Origin: Leptospira stimsonii
Lineage (GTDB): Bacteria; Spirochaetota; Leptospiria; Leptospirales; Leptospiraceae
Length of the DNA: 64,000 bases
Direction: 5' to 3'
Assembly (NCBI RefSeq): GCF_003545875.1
Contig: NZ_QHCS01000001.1
Span: 124,001-188,000, forward strand
The notes below the pieces were generated by a model. That model saw only the letters and a program-made list of their open reading frames with translations. It was not told the origin of the DNA and did not search any database. Both the position numbers and the translations under genes were made by a program. How positions within the stretch are numbered: the stretch's first letter is position 1; every line of letters starts with the position of its first letter. Positions 8,525 to 16,993 of this stretch are shown here, in pieces.

Positions 8525-9547
8525 CTATTTTCCTTCCGCGAAAGGAGTCTGAATCAAAACCTTTCCTTTCGTCATGTTTGCCGCGTAGTTATCGATTGCT
8601 TCCACCGCTTTCTCCAAAGGAAATCTTGCGGCGATATCCGTTTTTAGTTCTTTCTTTGCCAAAGATCTCAGCTCCTTGGAAAGTTTCCAGATCTTATAAG
8701 GACTTTGCTGAGGAACCCATGTAGAAAGCCAAAAACCTTCCAGCTTCTTATCTTGGAATATCATCATTCCTGCATGTAATGGGATTTCCTTTTCGGAAAG
8801 AGCGCCGTAGATGATCGCACGGCTTCCGTAAGGCATTGCAAGTAAAACCTTTGTTGTCAATTCTCCAGCCACCGCGTCCAAACAAACTATCGCCTTGAGT
8901 TCGTTGGAAAGGACTCGAAGTTGTCTTTCAAAATTGGATGCCTCGGAATTGAGAATATGTTCCGCGCCGACCGCCTTTAAAGCGGCTTCTTGTTCCGGTT
9001 TACGCACGACATTGATCACTTTCATTCCCTTTCTCGCCGCGATACCAACGACCATCTTTCCCAAGGCGCTTGCGGCGGCTGTTTGAACGATCGCCTTCGC
9101 TCCGTATTTTTCGGCGAGATCCACCATCGCAATCGCCGTGATCGGATTTACATAAAGACATGCTCCTTGTTCCAGAGAAAGATCCTTTCCGATCGGTAGA
9201 CAACTGAACGCTTCCGTGATCATATACTCCGCATAAACTCCGTCTCCTCTTCCGGGCGCAGTGCAGGCCACATTCTTACCCTTTAAATAAGAACCGTAAA
9301 AACCTCCACCCGAGGCAACGACTTGACCGCTCCCCTCGAAACCAGGGACAACCGGGAGTTTCTTTTTAATACCGTAAAGTCCGCGTAAGAACATTAGGTC
9401 GGAAGGATTAATGGAGGCGGAATGCATCCGAATCAGGACCTCTCCGTTTTTTAAAGGACGAATCGTTTTTTCAACGATCTGCGCTCTGTTTTTGTTTTCA
9501 CTGTATTCTCTGAGTTCTAATGCTTTGTATGTTTTGGGAAGGTTCAT
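8525..9547 (-). CDS. zinc-free MDR oxidoreductase (quinone oxidoreductase / enoyl reductase type)
   Basis: A 340-residue medium-chain dehydrogenase/reductase. The N-terminal GroES-like domain has the SINPSDLMFLRGLYG motif and VVPGFEGSGQVV, and lacks the catalytic zinc cysteine/histidine set. The nucleotide-binding domain starts near residue 150, with VQTAAASALGKMVVGIAARKG in place of the usual GxGxxG loop. NADPH-dependent reduction of an alpha,beta-unsaturated carbonyl compound is the likely reaction; the substrate is unknown. The start overlaps the ferredoxin stop by 4 bases (ATGA), so the two are coupled and the [2Fe-2S] protein might be its redox partner. Confidence 0.85.
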   Translation of the reverse strand: MNLPKTYKALELREYSENKNRAQIVEKTIRPLKNGEVLIRMHSASINPSDLMFLRGLYGIKKKLPVVPGFEGSGQVVASGGGFYGSYLKGKNVACTAPGRGDGVYAEYMITEAFSCLPIGKDLSLEQGACLYVNPITAIAMVDLAEKYGAKAIVQTAAASALGKMVVGIAARKGMKVINVVRKPEQEAALKAVGAEHILNSEASNFERQLRVLSNELKAIVCLDAVAGELTTKVLLAMPYGSRAIIYGALSEKEIPLHAGMMIFQDKKLEGFWLSTWVPQQSPYKIWKLSKELRSLAKKELKTDIAARFPLEKAVEAIDNYAANMTKGKVLIQTPFAEGK

Positions 9548-9870
9548 GCGTTTTCCTTAATAATCAAATGTTCTACTTTTTCAATTTGTTCCGATTCTAT
9601 ATAATACTTTAAGAATATATCTACGTCTTCTTCGGTCTTCAAAGAAAACCATCTTCCTTCGGGATAACTTACTTGGACAGGGCCGAGCTCGCATCGATCC
9701 AAACAACCCGCTCTTTGGATTCTTATTTTACCGGGAATCGATAAGTCCTTTACTTTCTTCTTCAATGAAGCCAATAGCTGAATCGAACCGGTGCGTCCGC
9801 AAGAAACCCTTTCCCCTTCTCCCCTTACGTTTTCGCAAACAAAAATGTGTTTGTTGTAAAAGTCAGCCAT
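9544..9870 (-). CDS. thioredoxin-like [2Fe-2S] ferredoxin
   Basis: A 108-residue soluble protein with the four cysteines of the thioredoxin-fold [2Fe-2S] ferredoxin family: Cys12 (FVCEN), Cys24 (VSCGRTGS), Cys56 and Cys60 (GCLDRCELGP). The spacing C-x11-C and C-x3-C matches this family, including the small ferredoxins also found as NuoE-like domains. It probably carries electrons. It is the first gene of a two-gene unit with the MDR enzyme (4-base overlap) and is divergent from the lipoprotein gene that starts at 10184. Confidence 0.85.
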   Translation of the reverse strand: MADFYNKHIFVCENVRGEGERVSCGRTGSIQLLASLKKKVKDLSIPGKIRIQRAGCLDRCELGPVQVSYPEGRWFSLKTEEDVDIFLKYYIESEQIEKVEHLIIKENA

Positions 9871-10183
9871 GGGAAAAGAACCTCTTTTTCATTTTCAGTA
9901 GAATCCAAAACCAGGTAGATTGTGCAACCTGTTTCCCGAATGGAATCGTGAGGATCGGATCACTTTTCGAATGTTTTGGCGGACATAAATTGGGAAAATC
10001 AAAGAAGGGTGCAAACAACAATCGATCTGAAGGTTTTTCCAACATCTTGCATTTTTCTAGATCAAGGGGATCGTTAAAGATGGTATTTTTCATTTTTTGT
10101 ATTTTCATCTTTTCCTTACTTTACACCAAGGTTTTTTCTAGAATCTTAGACTTAACCTTATGATCATCTTGGAGAACTTGAAA
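9871..10183. other. divergent intergenic region, 313 bases
   Basis: This lies between two divergently transcribed genes and must hold both promoters. Open frames on either strand have no ribosome-binding site and no protein-like composition. I see no clear operator or RNA element. Confidence 0.5.
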
Positions 10184-10651
10184 ATGTTCCGTCCGTTTTT
10201 AATATCCATCGGGATTCTTCTATTCCTTACCGTTTGTACGAAACAAAGAGCCCCCATCACAGAACCTGAAAAAGACGCCCTTCAGTCAATTTTATTAGAG
10301 AATGAATCGATACATAGCTTCCTGATGAAAGAGGAAGGAAAAATACCCGAACTCTCCAAATTGGAGACGAACGTTCAGGCTCTGATCGCATTAAACGGAG
10401 GTCTAAAATCCGAGGCGGAGAAAATGTTAAGTTCGCTCCGGAATAAGGATTCGAAGGACGTTGAAAAATTTTTCCAAGCGTATTCTTCTTTTTCCGAAAC
10501 TCTCGCAGAAAGCGTGAAACTCGCGGGAGGAAACGGCGTCTTTAATAAATTTTACTGTCCGATGGTGAAAAAAACCTGGGTGTTGCAAGGTACGAAAATA
10601 CAAAATCCATATGCTCCTGAAATGAGAGACTGTGGAGATCTTGTTCCCTGA
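10184..10651 (+). CDS. lipoprotein with DUF3347-like metal-site motif
   Basis: A 155-residue predicted lipoprotein. I choose the ATG at 10184 rather than the in-frame ATG at 10160 because TTGGAG sits 9 bases upstream and the signal peptide then starts directly (MFRPFLISIG, lipid cysteine at residue 18). The body is helical. The C-terminus has NKFYCPMVKKTWV, then NPYAPEMRDCGDLV. This CPM...W...NPY...M..CG pattern resembles DUF3347 and related heavy-metal (copper) binding segments of CusB/CusF-like proteins. Metal binding is an inference from that motif. No metal transporter genes lie beside it. Confidence 0.65.
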   Translation: MFRPFLISIGILLFLTVCTKQRAPITEPEKDALQSILLENESIHSFLMKEEGKIPELSKLETNVQALIALNGGLKSEAEKMLSSLRNKDSKDVEKFFQAYSSFSETLAESVKLAGGNGVFNKFYCPMVKKTWVLQGTKIQNPYAPEMRDCGDLVP

Positions 10652-10800
10652 TTTAAGGAAGACCTCTGGAAAAAACTACAAAAACTCTCTGCAAAATCGG
10701 AATTTCCCTGGGGGAGCCGTGTCCTGCAAATTGCAGACAGAATCTCATTCCAAATGAATGGAGTCGAGAAATCAGAGAATCTTGCATAGCCGAAGAGAAG

Positions 10801-11610
10801 ATGAATGCCTTTGCGGAAGGAAGGGTTGGGATCAACGTGGGTGCATCTGCATTCTTGCAAGCGCATCCTCTCGTCTTAGAAGGATTTATCGCAAGGGGGG
10901 ACGTCTATTTTGAAGTTCTAAGATATTTTCTTGCAATCATCGAGCCGGAAAAAATCAAAGAAGTCATAGACGCGTTTAGCGACAAATTACTTTATAAAAT
11001 TGTAATACATGAATACAATATATTCATGCAGTCCGAAGACGAACGTCGAAGGGAAAGAAAGAACATCACTTTTTTGGATTTAAAATCCAACGATTTTTGG
11101 AAATCCCTTTCTTCAAAAAGAATTTGTAACTTTGTGGCCTACTGTGTTCGGGAAGCGAAAGACCCGGAATTTGCATCTCAATTTCTGACCGTACTTCCGC
11201 CGGAAACCGTCTCCGATCTAAAAACTCTAGCCGGGTTATCGATTGAGGAAGAGAAAGAATTATATCTTTCTCTCAAAGACGGAATTTACGAGCTTCCAAT
11301 CCGAAGCCCGGGCATCTACCATCACATTCTGAAACTTTTTGAAGACGATCCGGAAATTTTTATGATTCTTTCTACGATGGAAGAATTAGTTTCTCGAAAG
11401 CAACAAATCATAGAGTCTTCTCATACGATTCTTGAAAAATACAAATCAGGAAAACTCAATCATCAATCTCTATACGCCGATCTTTCCGTTTTAGAGCCGG
11501 AAATAACGATGGAGATTTTGGGAATTTTCGAAGAAAAAGGAATTTTAGGAAGATCGGAAAAGAATCTGATCAAAGAACTGCTCTATAAGCAAAAATCTCC
11601 GAGACACTGA
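10801..11610 (+). CDS. conserved cytoplasmic protein of unknown function
   Basis: A 269-residue, mostly helical, acidic protein with no signal or membrane segment. Visible segments include IEPEKIKEVIDAF, DERRRERKNITFLDL, VLPPETVSDLKTLAGLSIEEEKELY and LEPEITMEILGIFEEKG. The repeated pattern suggests alpha-helical repeats resembling the FliG/MgtE N-terminal type, but that is only an impression. The start ATG has a weak AGAGAAG before it. An acyltransferase-3 gene follows after 10 bases and is probably cotranscribed. Confidence 0.6.
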   Translation: MNAFAEGRVGINVGASAFLQAHPLVLEGFIARGDVYFEVLRYFLAIIEPEKIKEVIDAFSDKLLYKIVIHEYNIFMQSEDERRRERKNITFLDLKSNDFWKSLSSKRICNFVAYCVREAKDPEFASQFLTVLPPETVSDLKTLAGLSIEEEKELYLSLKDGIYELPIRSPGIYHHILKLFEDDPEIFMILSTMEELVSRKQQIIESSHTILEKYKSGKLNHQSLYADLSVLEPEITMEILGIFEEKGILGRSEKNLIKELLYKQKSPRH

Positions 11611-11620
11611 TCCACGAGTT

Positions 11621-12808
11621 TTGACTTTGATTCAAAAATTTCTCCGGTATATTCTTTCCCCTTTTCTAAAGAATGAAAAAGAAATTCAATCCTTAAATGG
11701 AATCCGTGCCATCGCGATTCTATTGGTAATCATCTATCACGTTTGGCTCCCGTTTTCCGTTACAAGGATGCCGAAAATTCTTCAGACCGTACTTTCGAAT
11801 TTTAACTCCGGAGTCGACCTATTCTTCGTTCTGAGCGGCTTTCTAATATATTCAGGAATTCTAAAATACCAAAATGAACCGGCTAAATTTAGTCAAAAAA
11901 GGTTTTTGATCGGAAGGAGCCTTCGTATCTTTCCGGCATATTATTTTTGCCTTATCATACTTTTCATATATTTTCACGGACAGTTTCAAAAATTATCCAG
12001 TATTCCAAATCCAAACGAATTTCAGTCCGCGGAATTAAATTCAATTTCCCACATGTTGCAGAATAGCTATTCGGACTTTTTTTATATCTCGAATTATACC
12101 GAACATCGTCTTTCCCTGGTAGGCTGGTCTCTTTCAATTGAAGAACAGTTCTACCTCCTGCTTCCCCTTTTCTCGATGGTTGTTTTGCTGAGGTTAAGGC
12201 CTTCGAAAAGGATTCTTTTTTTGACGATTCTTTACTTACTTCCTTTGTTCTTTCGATTTTTCTACTTTATCAAGAATTCAGATATTTCAGTTCTGATTTA
12301 TTCTCACACTAGGATGGACAGTTTGATCGCGGGTATGATTCTTGCGGAAATTCGATGTCTTCTGCAACCTGAACAATCGAGAAACCGAAAACTGAAGGAA
12401 CATTCAGTTTTAATTCTATCAATTTTATTGCTTTTCGTGGGACACTTTTTTCCGTTAGAGCATTGGATCCGAAGAACGATTGGTTTCAATTTCTTTAATA
12501 TAGGTTATACATTGATAATCTACTCCGCCCTTCGGAATGACGGCCTACTTTCATCCTTACTCAGTTTTTCCATCTTACGACCGATCGCAAGACTCAGTTA
12601 TACGATATATTTATGGAATGTCGTAATCGCGGGCATTGTAGTTTCGAAAGTTCTTTCAGGAGTTCGATCTCCCGGCATCGCCGAATTTTTTATCGCCGTA
12701 TTATTGGCGATTCTCTCTTGTTTTTTCGTTTCTTGGATCTTATACTTGGCGATCGAGAGACCGTTTCTGATTCTAAAGAAAAAAGTTTTGAAAGAATCCG
12801 AATCGTAA
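11621..12808 (+). CDS. acyltransferase family 3 (OafA/YrhL-like) membrane protein
   Basis: A 395-residue integral membrane O-acyltransferase with about ten transmembrane helices. Family motifs are visible in order: SLNGIRAIAILLVIIYHVW (conserved Arg and His in the first helix), GVDLFFVLSGFLIYSG, RSLRIFPAYYF, and WSLSIEEQFYLLLPLF. These enzymes transfer acetyl or other acyl groups to sugars of LPS, peptidoglycan or exopolysaccharide. The start is TTG at 11621, as no ATG occurs until well inside the protein. A second member of the family is encoded at 16994-18187. It converges on the DinB-like gene with an 18-base gap. Confidence 0.9.
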   Translation: MTLIQKFLRYILSPFLKNEKEIQSLNGIRAIAILLVIIYHVWLPFSVTRMPKILQTVLSNFNSGVDLFFVLSGFLIYSGILKYQNEPAKFSQKRFLIGRSLRIFPAYYFCLIILFIYFHGQFQKLSSIPNPNEFQSAELNSISHMLQNSYSDFFYISNYTEHRLSLVGWSLSIEEQFYLLLPLFSMVVLLRLRPSKRILFLTILYLLPLFFRFFYFIKNSDISVLIYSHTRMDSLIAGMILAEIRCLLQPEQSRNRKLKEHSVLILSILLLFVGHFFPLEHWIRRTIGFNFFNIGYTLIIYSALRNDGLLSSLLSFSILRPIARLSYTIYLWNVVIAGIVVSKVLSGVRSPGIAEFFIAVLLAILSCFFVSWILYLAIERPFLILKKKVLKESES

Positions 12809-12826
12809 GAAGAATTCAAATCGAAA

Positions 12827-13315
12827 CTACATCCACGCCAGATCCGTGATTCCGACATCAAGACCCATTTGAGAAAGGAGAGTTGTGATCTGACCTCGAT
12901 GATGGGTTTGATGGTTGAAAATATGATCGACTAAAACCCAAGTCGGCTTTTCAAGTTCTCTCTGATAAACTATGCTGAAAAAACGGAAAGGGGCTTCAAG
13001 CCAAGTCGATTCAATTCCTGAAGCCCATTCGATGATCTTTTCATCACATTCTTTTCTCATTCGAAACAATTCACCGAAGTCCGAATAAAGATCCGAACCG
13101 GCCGTTCCTTTTGGAAGTTCCTTTCCTTGAAATCTCGCCAACCAAGACAAATCCACCCAAAGAATATGATTCAAAGTGGAATGGATCGATTTAAAATATG
13201 CGCCTCTATTTTCTTTACGCTGAAGATCGCTTAACTTCGAAGAGGTGGAATAAACTTTTTCGTTCATCCACCGATTGTATTCAGCCAAAAGTCTACAGTG
13301 TTCCGGACTTATCAA
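12827..13315 (-). CDS. DinB-like metal-dependent protein
   Basis: A 162-residue four-helix-bundle protein of the DinB/YfiT group. The metal-binding histidines are visible as LNHILWVD in the second helix and HIFNHQTHHRGQ in the third. Such proteins act as metal-dependent thiol transferases or have unknown roles; the DNA-damage name is historical. The start is TTG at 13315 preceded by AGAGGA. It is the last gene of the PhzF/aminotransferase unit, 8 bases after the aminotransferase stop. Confidence 0.8.
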   Translation of the reverse strand: MISPEHCRLLAEYNRWMNEKVYSTSSKLSDLQRKENRGAYFKSIHSTLNHILWVDLSWLARFQGKELPKGTAGSDLYSDFGELFRMRKECDEKIIEWASGIESTWLEAPFRFFSIVYQRELEKPTWVLVDHIFNHQTHHRGQITTLLSQMGLDVGITDLAWM

Positions 13316-13323
13316 ATATCCTC

Positions 13324-14526
13324 TCAGACGGAAATCGTCGAAAGTTTTAGAATCGATTCACCGATTCTTTGAATTCCAAGTTCGATGGTTTCGATCGAAG
13401 AATGGGAAAAATTGATTCTCATCGTATTAATTTCCGGTTTTTCGGTATAAAAAGGAATCCCTGGCACAAAGGCGACGTTATTTGCAATTGCGGCCTCGAA
13501 AAGTTTCATGGAATTCATTTCGTTTTTCAGAGTGAGCCAGAAGAACATCCCTCCCTTCGGCGAAACCCAGTCTGCTAAATCGATCATATAACGATTCAAA
13601 GATTCTTCCATACATTCTTTTTTGAATTTGTAAGAATTTCGAATCTTGTCGATTTGAAGATCCAGATCAAAACGATCGAGATACTCGCTCAATACGATCT
13701 GAGAAAAAATATTGGAATGAAGATCGCTCGCCTGTTTAGCGATTAAAAATTTGCTCTGGATTTCTTTCGGGGCACAAATCCAACCGACTCGAAACCCGGG
13801 TGAAAGAGTTTTTGAGAACGTTCCTAAACTGATCGTCCTTTCGGGATACAAAGATTGAATACTAGGAAACGCCTCCGACTCAAAACGAATTTCTCCGTAA
13901 GGATTGTCTTCGATTAGAATGCAGTTGTGCTTTCCCAGGATCTCGGCGATCCGCTCTCTTTTTTGTAAGGAAAGAGTTTTGCCTGTCGGGTTTTGAAAAG
14001 TGGGATTGGAATACAAAAATTTCGGATTCGTTTTAGAAAGAGTATTTTCTAATGCGACAAGATCCAATCCGTCGTCTTCTAAGGGAACTCCGATCAGAAA
14101 CGGTTCATAGAGAGAAAACGCTTGAATCGCACCCAAATATCCCGGGCGTTCCATGAGAATCGGATCACCCGGGTTGATAAAAATTTTGCCGATCAAATCC
14201 AAAGCTTGTTGTGATCCGGTAGTAATAAGAATATTTTCCGAACTCAGGCCAGGATATTTTATGTTTTTATAATATCTTTCAAAGATTTTTTCCCGAAGTA
14301 GAGTATATCCTTCGGAAATACCGTATTGAAGCATTTGAGAACCGTATTTTTGAAACGCGGAATCCGTTGCGCTTCTTAATTCTTCCAAAGGAAACAATGC
14401 GGGATCAGGTTGTCCTCCGGCAAAGGAAATGATTTCCGGATGAGACGTCACCTTTAAGATTTCTCGAATGAAAGATCGATTCGTTTTTAAAATCCGATCC
14501 GAATATAAAAATTCGTTTTCGTTCAT
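13324..14526 (-). CDS. PLP-dependent class I/II aminotransferase (2-aminoadipate/aromatic type)
   Basis: A 400-residue fold-type I aminotransferase. The PLP lysine is Lys239 in LGTFSKTLSPGFRVGW. Other family marks are ISFAGGQPDPALFP near residue 35, TTGSQQALDLIGKIF, SNPTFQNPTGKTLS and the C-terminal MRINFSHS arginine. The closest recognisable group is the LysN/2-aminoadipate and KYAT-like aminotransferases. The start overlaps the PhzF stop by 4 bases. The divergent gene at 15374 encodes a MocR regulator with its own aminotransferase-like domain, which probably controls this operon. The substrate cannot be read from the sequence. Confidence 0.9.
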   Translation of the reverse strand: MNENEFLYSDRILKTNRSFIREILKVTSHPEIISFAGGQPDPALFPLEELRSATDSAFQKYGSQMLQYGISEGYTLLREKIFERYYKNIKYPGLSSENILITTGSQQALDLIGKIFINPGDPILMERPGYLGAIQAFSLYEPFLIGVPLEDDGLDLVALENTLSKTNPKFLYSNPTFQNPTGKTLSLQKRERIAEILGKHNCILIEDNPYGEIRFESEAFPSIQSLYPERTISLGTFSKTLSPGFRVGWICAPKEIQSKFLIAKQASDLHSNIFSQIVLSEYLDRFDLDLQIDKIRNSYKFKKECMEESLNRYMIDLADWVSPKGGMFFWLTLKNEMNSMKLFEAAIANNVAFVPGIPFYTEKPEINTMRINFSHSSIETIELGIQRIGESILKLSTISV

Positions 14527-15305
14527 ACGTCAATCCATCCTTCCAAATACGGAACACAGGTTCCTCCGATTCGAACTCGTTCCCCCAAATCTTCGCAAAA
14601 AAGTTTTCCTCCTCTTCGAGAAGCTTGGTACGCGTTTAGATTTTTCTTACCCAATCTTTCCGACCAAAAAGGAATCAAGGAACAATGAGACGAACCTGTA
14701 ACAGGGTCCTCGTACAAACCCGCGGCAGGCGCAAAGAATCGGGAGAGAAAATCATAATCTTTTCCGGGGCAGGTCGCTATAATTCCTAAAGAATCCAAAT
14801 TCTTCGCTATCTCGACGTTGTAGGAAAGCTCGCGGAGATCGTTTTCATTCTCATAGACGAGAAGATAATCTCTGGATTTCCAAACCTCTTTGGGTAGGAT
14901 TGAAAACGATTCTATAATTTCTTTCGGAGGAATCTCCACTCGAATCGGCTTTCGAGAAGGAAAGTCGAGATAAAGAAGATTCTCCTTTTTAAAAACGGAA
15001 AGTTCACCCGAAAGAGATTGAAATCGAGCCACATCTCCTTCGATCATTCCTTGATCGAAAAGATAATGGGCCGTAGCAAGAGTTGCGTGACCGCAGAGGT
15101 CTACTTCTTGTTCGGGAGTAAACCAACGAATTCGAAAGAAGTCCCCTTCCGGGACGAAAAAAACGGTTTCACTCAGATTATTTTCAAGGGCGATCTTCTG
15201 CATGGAATCTTCAGAGATCCATTTTTCCAAAGGACAAAGGGCGGCCGGATTCCCCTGAAACACTTTTTCAGCGAACGCGTCGATTTGTAGAATTCTCAGT
15301 TTCAT
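14523..15305 (-). CDS. PhzF-family epimerase/isomerase
   Basis: A 260-residue two-lobed PhzF-fold protein. Seen in order: DAFAEKVFQGNPAALCPLE, ENNLSETVFFV with the conserved catalytic Glu, VDLCGHATLATAHYL, and the second-lobe signature YEDPVTGSSHCSLIPFW. Family members act on trans-2,3-dihydro-3-hydroxyanthranilate or are uncharacterised isomerases. No phenazine genes are nearby, so the substrate is unknown. It is the first gene of an operon with the aminotransferase and DinB genes, transcribed away from the MocR regulator. Confidence 0.9.
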   Translation of the reverse strand: MKLRILQIDAFAEKVFQGNPAALCPLEKWISEDSMQKIALENNLSETVFFVPEGDFFRIRWFTPEQEVDLCGHATLATAHYLFDQGMIEGDVARFQSLSGELSVFKKENLLYLDFPSRKPIRVEIPPKEIIESFSILPKEVWKSRDYLLVYENENDLRELSYNVEIAKNLDSLGIIATCPGKDYDFLSRFFAPAAGLYEDPVTGSSHCSLIPFWSERLGKKNLNAYQASRRGGKLFCEDLGERVRIGGTCVPYLEGWIDV

Positions 15306-15335
15306 AAAAAATGATTTCCTTTGGCTCTATATTAT

Positions 15336-15365
15336 GTTATAACAAATTTACCTCGATCATAACAG
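15336..15365 (+). promoter_or_regulatory. candidate MocR operator: direct repeats ATAACA
   Basis: Two copies of ATAACA at 15339-15344 and 15359-15364 start exactly 20 bases apart (GTTATAACA and ATCATAACA). They lie in the short region between the divergent PhzF and MocR genes. MocR/PdxR-type regulators typically bind direct repeats about two helical turns apart near their divergent target genes. The assignment is by position and pattern only. Confidence 0.4.
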
Positions 15366-15373
15366 ATACAGAA

Positions 15374-16807
15374 ATGAACATTTCAACCAGTACAGATCAA
15401 AATTCTAAATATGAGTCGATCGCAATTTCGCTCAAATCCATGCTCGAATCGGGAACTCTAAAGGCGGGTGATAAACTTCCTTCGTTGCGAAAGGTTTCCA
15501 TTGAAAGTAAAGTTAGCATCTCGACAGTCTTATTGGCTTACGAACTTTTAGAAAACGAAGGTTACATTGAATCCAGACCTAAATCGGGGTACGTTGTACT
15601 TTCCAGGAAAACGGGATTGAAAGTTCCGACGATGCCTAAAAAACCGAAACTCGTTTCTTCTTTCGGGATCGACGAAAGAATCTCTTCTCTATTAGATTCA
15701 TTACAAAATCCTGATATTCTTCAGTTGGGAACCGCTATTCCGGAAAAAGAATATCTACCCATTCCCTCTCTACATAAGAATTTAAAAAAAGCGATTTTAA
15801 TCGCGGATAGTCATAACTATCAAAATTCACAGGGATATCCGGGACTTAGAAAACAAATTTCGTTACGATCCTCTCTTCAAGGAATAGCAAGTCATGAATC
15901 TGAAATCATCGTTACGAACGGTTGTCAAGACGCGTTGAATCTTTGCATCCAAGTTTTGACAAAGCCGGGCGATCTAATCGCAGTTGAATCTCCGGTTTAC
16001 TTTGGGATTCTACAGAGCATTCAGAGGTTGGGAAGAAAAGTTTTAGAAATCCCCACAGACCCAATTCATGGAATGAGTCTTTCTCATTTGGAAGACGCTC
16101 TAAATCGATATCCGATTCAATGTATCGTCTTAAATCCGAATTTTCAAAATCCAACCGGAAGTCTTCTATCCAATGAGAACAAAAAAATCATCGTGGAGCT
16201 TTGCTCGAATAAAAACATTCCGATCATCGAAGACGATATTTACGGAGATCTTTATTTTACGTCGTCTCGTCCCTTATCCTTAAAATCCTTCGATAAAAAA
16301 GAGATCGTTTATAAGATTTCCTCTTATTCTAAAATTGTTTCACCCGATTTAAGAATCGGCTGGATTCTTCCCGGAAAAAAAGGGCAGGAATTACAAAAAC
16401 AATTAAAGCTTTCCAGATTAGCGCTTCCTAGTATTCCGCAGATCGCGTTGAGTGAATATCTCAAAACTTCCTATGAAAGAAATATAAAAATTCTTCGAAG
16501 AAATCTTTCTTCCAATCTTGCTAAGATTCGAGAATCGGTTTTAAAACATTTCCCGGAGACCACTTCGATTTCCAATCCGCAAGGTGGTCTTGTGTTTTGG
16601 ATAGAACTCCCGGCCAAAGTGGATAGTCTTCTTCTACAAAACGAAGCATGGAAATACAATATTTCCATCGCACCCGGTCCTATATTTTCGGGAACGGGAA
16701 ATTTTAGAAACTTCCTCAGACTGAGCGGAGGAATTCGTTTAACACCAAAGGTAGAGGAAAAAATCAAAACGTTAGGAAAACTAACCGCGCAATTGAAACA
16801 TACTTAA
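15374..16807 (+). CDS. MocR-type GntR regulator with aminotransferase domain
   Basis: A 477-residue regulator. Residues 10-75 are a GntR winged helix (LKAGDKLPSLRKVS, then AYELLENEGYIESRPKSGYVV). After a linker, residues 110-477 are a fold-type I aminotransferase domain with VTNGCQDALNL, NPNFQNPTGSLLS and the PLP lysine Lys320 in SSYSKIVSPDLRIGW. I prefer the ATG at 15374 over one at 15311, because the latter would leave only 5 bases to the divergent gene and would place the direct-repeat operator inside the coding region. MocR proteins sense PLP or an amino acid and control neighbouring metabolic genes, here most likely the PhzF/aminotransferase operon. Confidence 0.85.
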   Translation: MNISTSTDQNSKYESIAISLKSMLESGTLKAGDKLPSLRKVSIESKVSISTVLLAYELLENEGYIESRPKSGYVVLSRKTGLKVPTMPKKPKLVSSFGIDERISSLLDSLQNPDILQLGTAIPEKEYLPIPSLHKNLKKAILIADSHNYQNSQGYPGLRKQISLRSSLQGIASHESEIIVTNGCQDALNLCIQVLTKPGDLIAVESPVYFGILQSIQRLGRKVLEIPTDPIHGMSLSHLEDALNRYPIQCIVLNPNFQNPTGSLLSNENKKIIVELCSNKNIPIIEDDIYGDLYFTSSRPLSLKSFDKKEIVYKISSYSKIVSPDLRIGWILPGKKGQELQKQLKLSRLALPSIPQIALSEYLKTSYERNIKILRRNLSSNLAKIRESVLKHFPETTSISNPQGGLVFWIELPAKVDSLLLQNEAWKYNISIAPGPIFSGTGNFRNFLRLSGGIRLTPKVEEKIKTLGKLTAQLKHT

Positions 16808-16993
16808 TCAATTTTTTTCTCTTAGAATAAGTTCAAACGAATAACGCGCCAGATGGAAAATTGAATTTGGATAAAACGCTCGTTAGACCTCGTTTCTGAC
16901 ACTTGTTTACGAGTTGACGATAGCGGTGTCACCCGTCATCAAGGTGAAGTTTCCAAAGAATTCAATGAAGTCAGTTCGGTACAAAGATAAAAG

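Noticed and set aside
9863..10108. 81-codon minus-strand frame upstream of the ferredoxin gene
   Set aside because: It overlaps the ferredoxin start, has no ribosome-binding site, and the region must contain divergent promoters.
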